Made by a program: the position numbers and the translations under genes
Origin: Cordylochernes scorpioides
Lineage: Eukaryota > Arthropoda > Arachnida > Pseudoscorpiones > Chernetidae
Length of the DNA: 64,000 nucleotides
Reading direction: 5' to 3'
Assembly: GCA_030710605.1 (NCBI GenBank)
Contig: CP092872.1
Location: forward strand, 94,706,922 to 94,770,921
Notes under the pieces: model-generated
Told to the model about the DNA's origin: nothing
What the model saw: the letters and a program-made list of their open reading frames with translations, nothing else
Database searches by the model: none
In this document: piece after piece, positions 61,797 through 64,000 of the stretch
How the letters are laid out: the number at the start of each line of letters is the position of its first letter
Position numbering within the stretch: position 1 is the stretch's first letter

Positions 61797-63695
61797 CAAC
61801 AACAACAACAAAAACCTTCATTAAGACACTATTGTCTTACAAGGGGATTCCCCAAAGAGGTTATATATGTAATAATGAATAGATTCAAAAAGGATGAGTT
61901 TCTTTATTTTTTTTTATATATGTACATGAGTGAGGAGGAAAAGCAATTTAGAGGGGAGGTGGAGCAATCAGCCGTTGTCTGGGGAGTTGAGCACTTCTTC
62001 CCTCATTTTGTCAATCGCCTTGAAAAATTTTAAATATTTATAAACAAATGTTTTATCCAGCTGGAGAGTAGTAAAAATTGTATATACATGTTGTTCATTA
62101 TAGTGAGTTAGCCCCGAAATTTCGCGAATTTCCAGTCTCTTTTCCTGTAGGAATGGGCAATGGAATAGATAATGAACCAAATTTTTTGGATGCCAGCATT
62201 GCAGAAGTAGAAATTTAAAGGGTCGCTGTTCCAAAATCCCGTGATATCCTCGGGGAAAAATAGCCATAGCATCCTTTGACGGGCTATTTTCAAAGAGAGG
62301 TTTGATAGTAAGTAGTCCTCCGTCATAAAGGAGATACTTAGAGATTGATAGTGAATACAATGAGTTGAGGTTTGTATCTTAGCTCGGTCAAATTGGAGTA
62401 GCTGGTCCACTGTGGTTTGAACTATTCTAGGCATTTCTCCTCGCAAAACCATATAATCTTCACAGTTCTTAAGAAAAGAAAAACCCCAAGAGTCAATGAT
62501 GTTATTCAGGTTATAAATAAAGTTGTTTCCCGCTTTTCCCAAAATTGAAACTTCCTAGAGCTGAAACAAGCAAACATAAGGTAATCTTGTCCTGTCCATT
62601 TTTAAAATCCGATCTAGAACTTTATAATCAATTTCGTAATGTTTAATTCAAGGGACATCCTTTCGGTTTCTGTTCGTAAGATATAGCCCGGAGTGTAAAT
62701 TTGCGAAGGTCAAGAAATCGCCGTAAGAAAAATATCCTGGATCTGGTTTACAACTCCTATCTGATTCGTCGCCCACAGTGGGGCCGAGTATAATAACGTG
62801 GATAAAACTATGGAGGCAAGTAATTTCATCACTGCTCCGAACGATATGGTTCTTGACTTAGATAGTATTCTCCATACTGCGTTTGTAGCAATCAATGCTT
62901 TGCTTTTAAAGTGCTGCGCCACGTAAGCAGTTGGATTCTTGAATGTTAAGGGGTAGCCAAGATACGTATATTTTGAGGTAACTGTCAAAGGTTGTTGGCC
63001 CCAAAACCAAACGTCAGATCTAGCCAAGCGGCCTCCTTTTCGAAACGCTACGATTTTAGACTGGAATTGGTTCAGAGTTAAACTATTTTCCTCAAAATAT
63101 TTTTTATTAAATTAATCTTTATTTGGATATTTATCTTGGATTCACCACGGAAGACTATATCATCCGCGAACAGGAGCAGGTGTATAGTTCCATGGCCCGG
63201 TAAGTATATACCTGGCAGGTCAGAATCATCCAGCGTAGCAACCAGATCGTTATTGAAAATAATAAATAAATACGGTGAAAGAGGTTCACCCTGAAGTACA
63301 CCTGATTGTATTTTGATAAATTCTGTAAAAGAGCCACTCCATCTGACCGCTGCCATCATTTGAGCATAGTAGTTCTGTATAAGTTTGATAAATCGCCCAC
63401 TTAAACCAACAAGCGCAAGCTTTCTCCATAATAGTAGATGTGTAACTGTATCAAACGCTTTTTAAGATCAAAAAAGAATGTGTAAAGTTTCCTCCTTTTG
63501 CGGTTTAATGTCATTTGAATTAGTGACGTAAGCGTGAAGATATGGTCTTTGCACGAGTAGCCCTTTCTGAATCCTGCCTGGTTTTCCGCTATGAGTTTTC
63601 TATTTTCAATCCAATTACTTAGTCTATTTTTTAATATGGATGTAAAATGTTTTGACAAGTTGCTTATAAGGGCAATGCCCCTATAATTTGATGGT
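61797..63695 (-). pseudogene. 5'-truncated LINE inserted in the first LINE (RT and C-terminus)
   Basis: Inserted opposite to the host LINE and flanked by GTAACTACCCTATTA (61782-61796) and GTAACTACCTTATTA (63696-63710), a 15-bp duplication with one mismatch. Reading from 63695 down: TPSNYRGIALISNL and NQAGFRKGYSCKDHIF (RT start), KIQSGVLQGEPLSPYLF and LLLFADDIVF (catalytic FADD), YTYLGYPLTF, then a C-terminus with WHPKNLVHYLFHCPF. The 3' end has AAGACAATAGTGTCTTAATG and a (TTG)n tail. It starts inside the RT domain, so about the first half of ORF2 is absent. At least three frameshifts. Confidence 0.93.
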
Positions 63696-64000
63696 GTAAC
63701 TACCTTATTAAACGAGGCCTCTAGCCCAGAAGATATTGACAGGGTGGTCCTCCTTCTGACTTCCATCCTGCAATCAGCTTGTGACTCTTCCATGGGGAGA
63801 CGCTCCAATACTACAAGACCGTCAAAGCCGTGGTGGACCCCCGAACTGAGTCGGATCAGAAGGTTGGTTATCTCCCTCCGCCGTTATAGTCAGAAAGTCC
63901 GGTGTTCTATTAGGAACTTCTTCCGCGGTTTATACCGAGCGTGTCATAATCGACTGAAGGCGGCTATACGGAAAGCTAAAAGTAAATCCTGGTTTAATCA
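63696..64000 (+). pseudogene. LINE ORF2 continued, between endonuclease and RT (runs off window)
   Basis: Resumes the frame left at 61796: VTTLLNEASSPEDIDRVVL, SILQSACDSSMGRR, then KPWWTPELSRIRRLVISLRR and LKAAIRKAKSKSWFN. The KPWW..EL and RKAKSxSW motifs stand just before the reverse transcriptase in R1/Jockey-type LINEs. It continues beyond the window. Confidence 0.88.

Noticed and set aside
61797-63808. One continuous LINE across 59900-64000
   Set aside because: The RT segment is on the opposite strand, is bounded by a 15-bp target duplication, and ends in its own (TTG)n tail, so two elements are present.

Overview
This is a repeat-dominated, AT-rich piece of an animal nuclear genome, not bacterial or viral. 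Evidence: a spliced-type coding exon of a Stum/SPEC3-like membrane protein with a GTAAGT donor, a eukaryotic tRNA-Leu(CAG), tRNA-derived SINEs, non-LTR retrotransposons, several Tc1/mariner and pogo/Tigger-type elements, a hAT derivative, Helitron-like termini and many minisatellites. An invertebrate, perhaps an arthropod, fits the mariner lineages and the LINE types, but the species cannot be fixed from sequence alone.

Layout. 0-7.3 kb: MITEs, then a 2.9-kb satellite of 35-bp units. 7.3-17 kb: a foldback element carrying an apparently complete hammerhead ribozyme (7444-7498), a 1423-bp Tc1-like transposon with perfect 49-bp terminal inverted repeats (one stop in its transposase) sitting inside an older MITE, a 118-bp array built from MITE ends, and a Helitron-like element. 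17-26 kb: a second Helitron-like copy, LINE 3' ends, pogo-type MITEs, and a three-level nest (hAT in SINE in mariner). 26-39 kb: a long MITE-end array, a perfect 99-bp-arm palindrome, a SINE with clear target duplications, a second apparently complete hammerhead (31472-31520, minus), another Helitron-like copy, and a foldback element with a 103-bp minisatellite. 39-46 kb: 20-, 55- and 199-bp arrays and a dead mariner. 46-52 kb: LINE ends, tRNA-Leu, a third hammerhead-bearing foldback with a non-cleavable site, and the only host coding exon (51579-51768, minus). 52-56 kb: 73-bp and 48/40-bp minisatellites and a unique block with three CACGTG boxes upstream of that exon. 57-64 kb: a DD41D-type mariner relic, a 302-bp near-perfect palindrome, and a LINE-in-LINE insertion with a 15-bp target duplication.

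The main theme is hammerhead ribozymes, or shapes like them, lying inside inverted-repeat (foldback) elements. At least two copies (7444, 31472) keep all core nucleotides, paired stems I and II, and a self-complementary stem III. A second theme is that terminal repeats of non-autonomous transposons have been amplified into satellite arrays. Almost all open reading frames here are relics or stop-poor repeats. The only plausible host gene is the Stum-like exon; much of the window below 51.6 kb may be its first intron.
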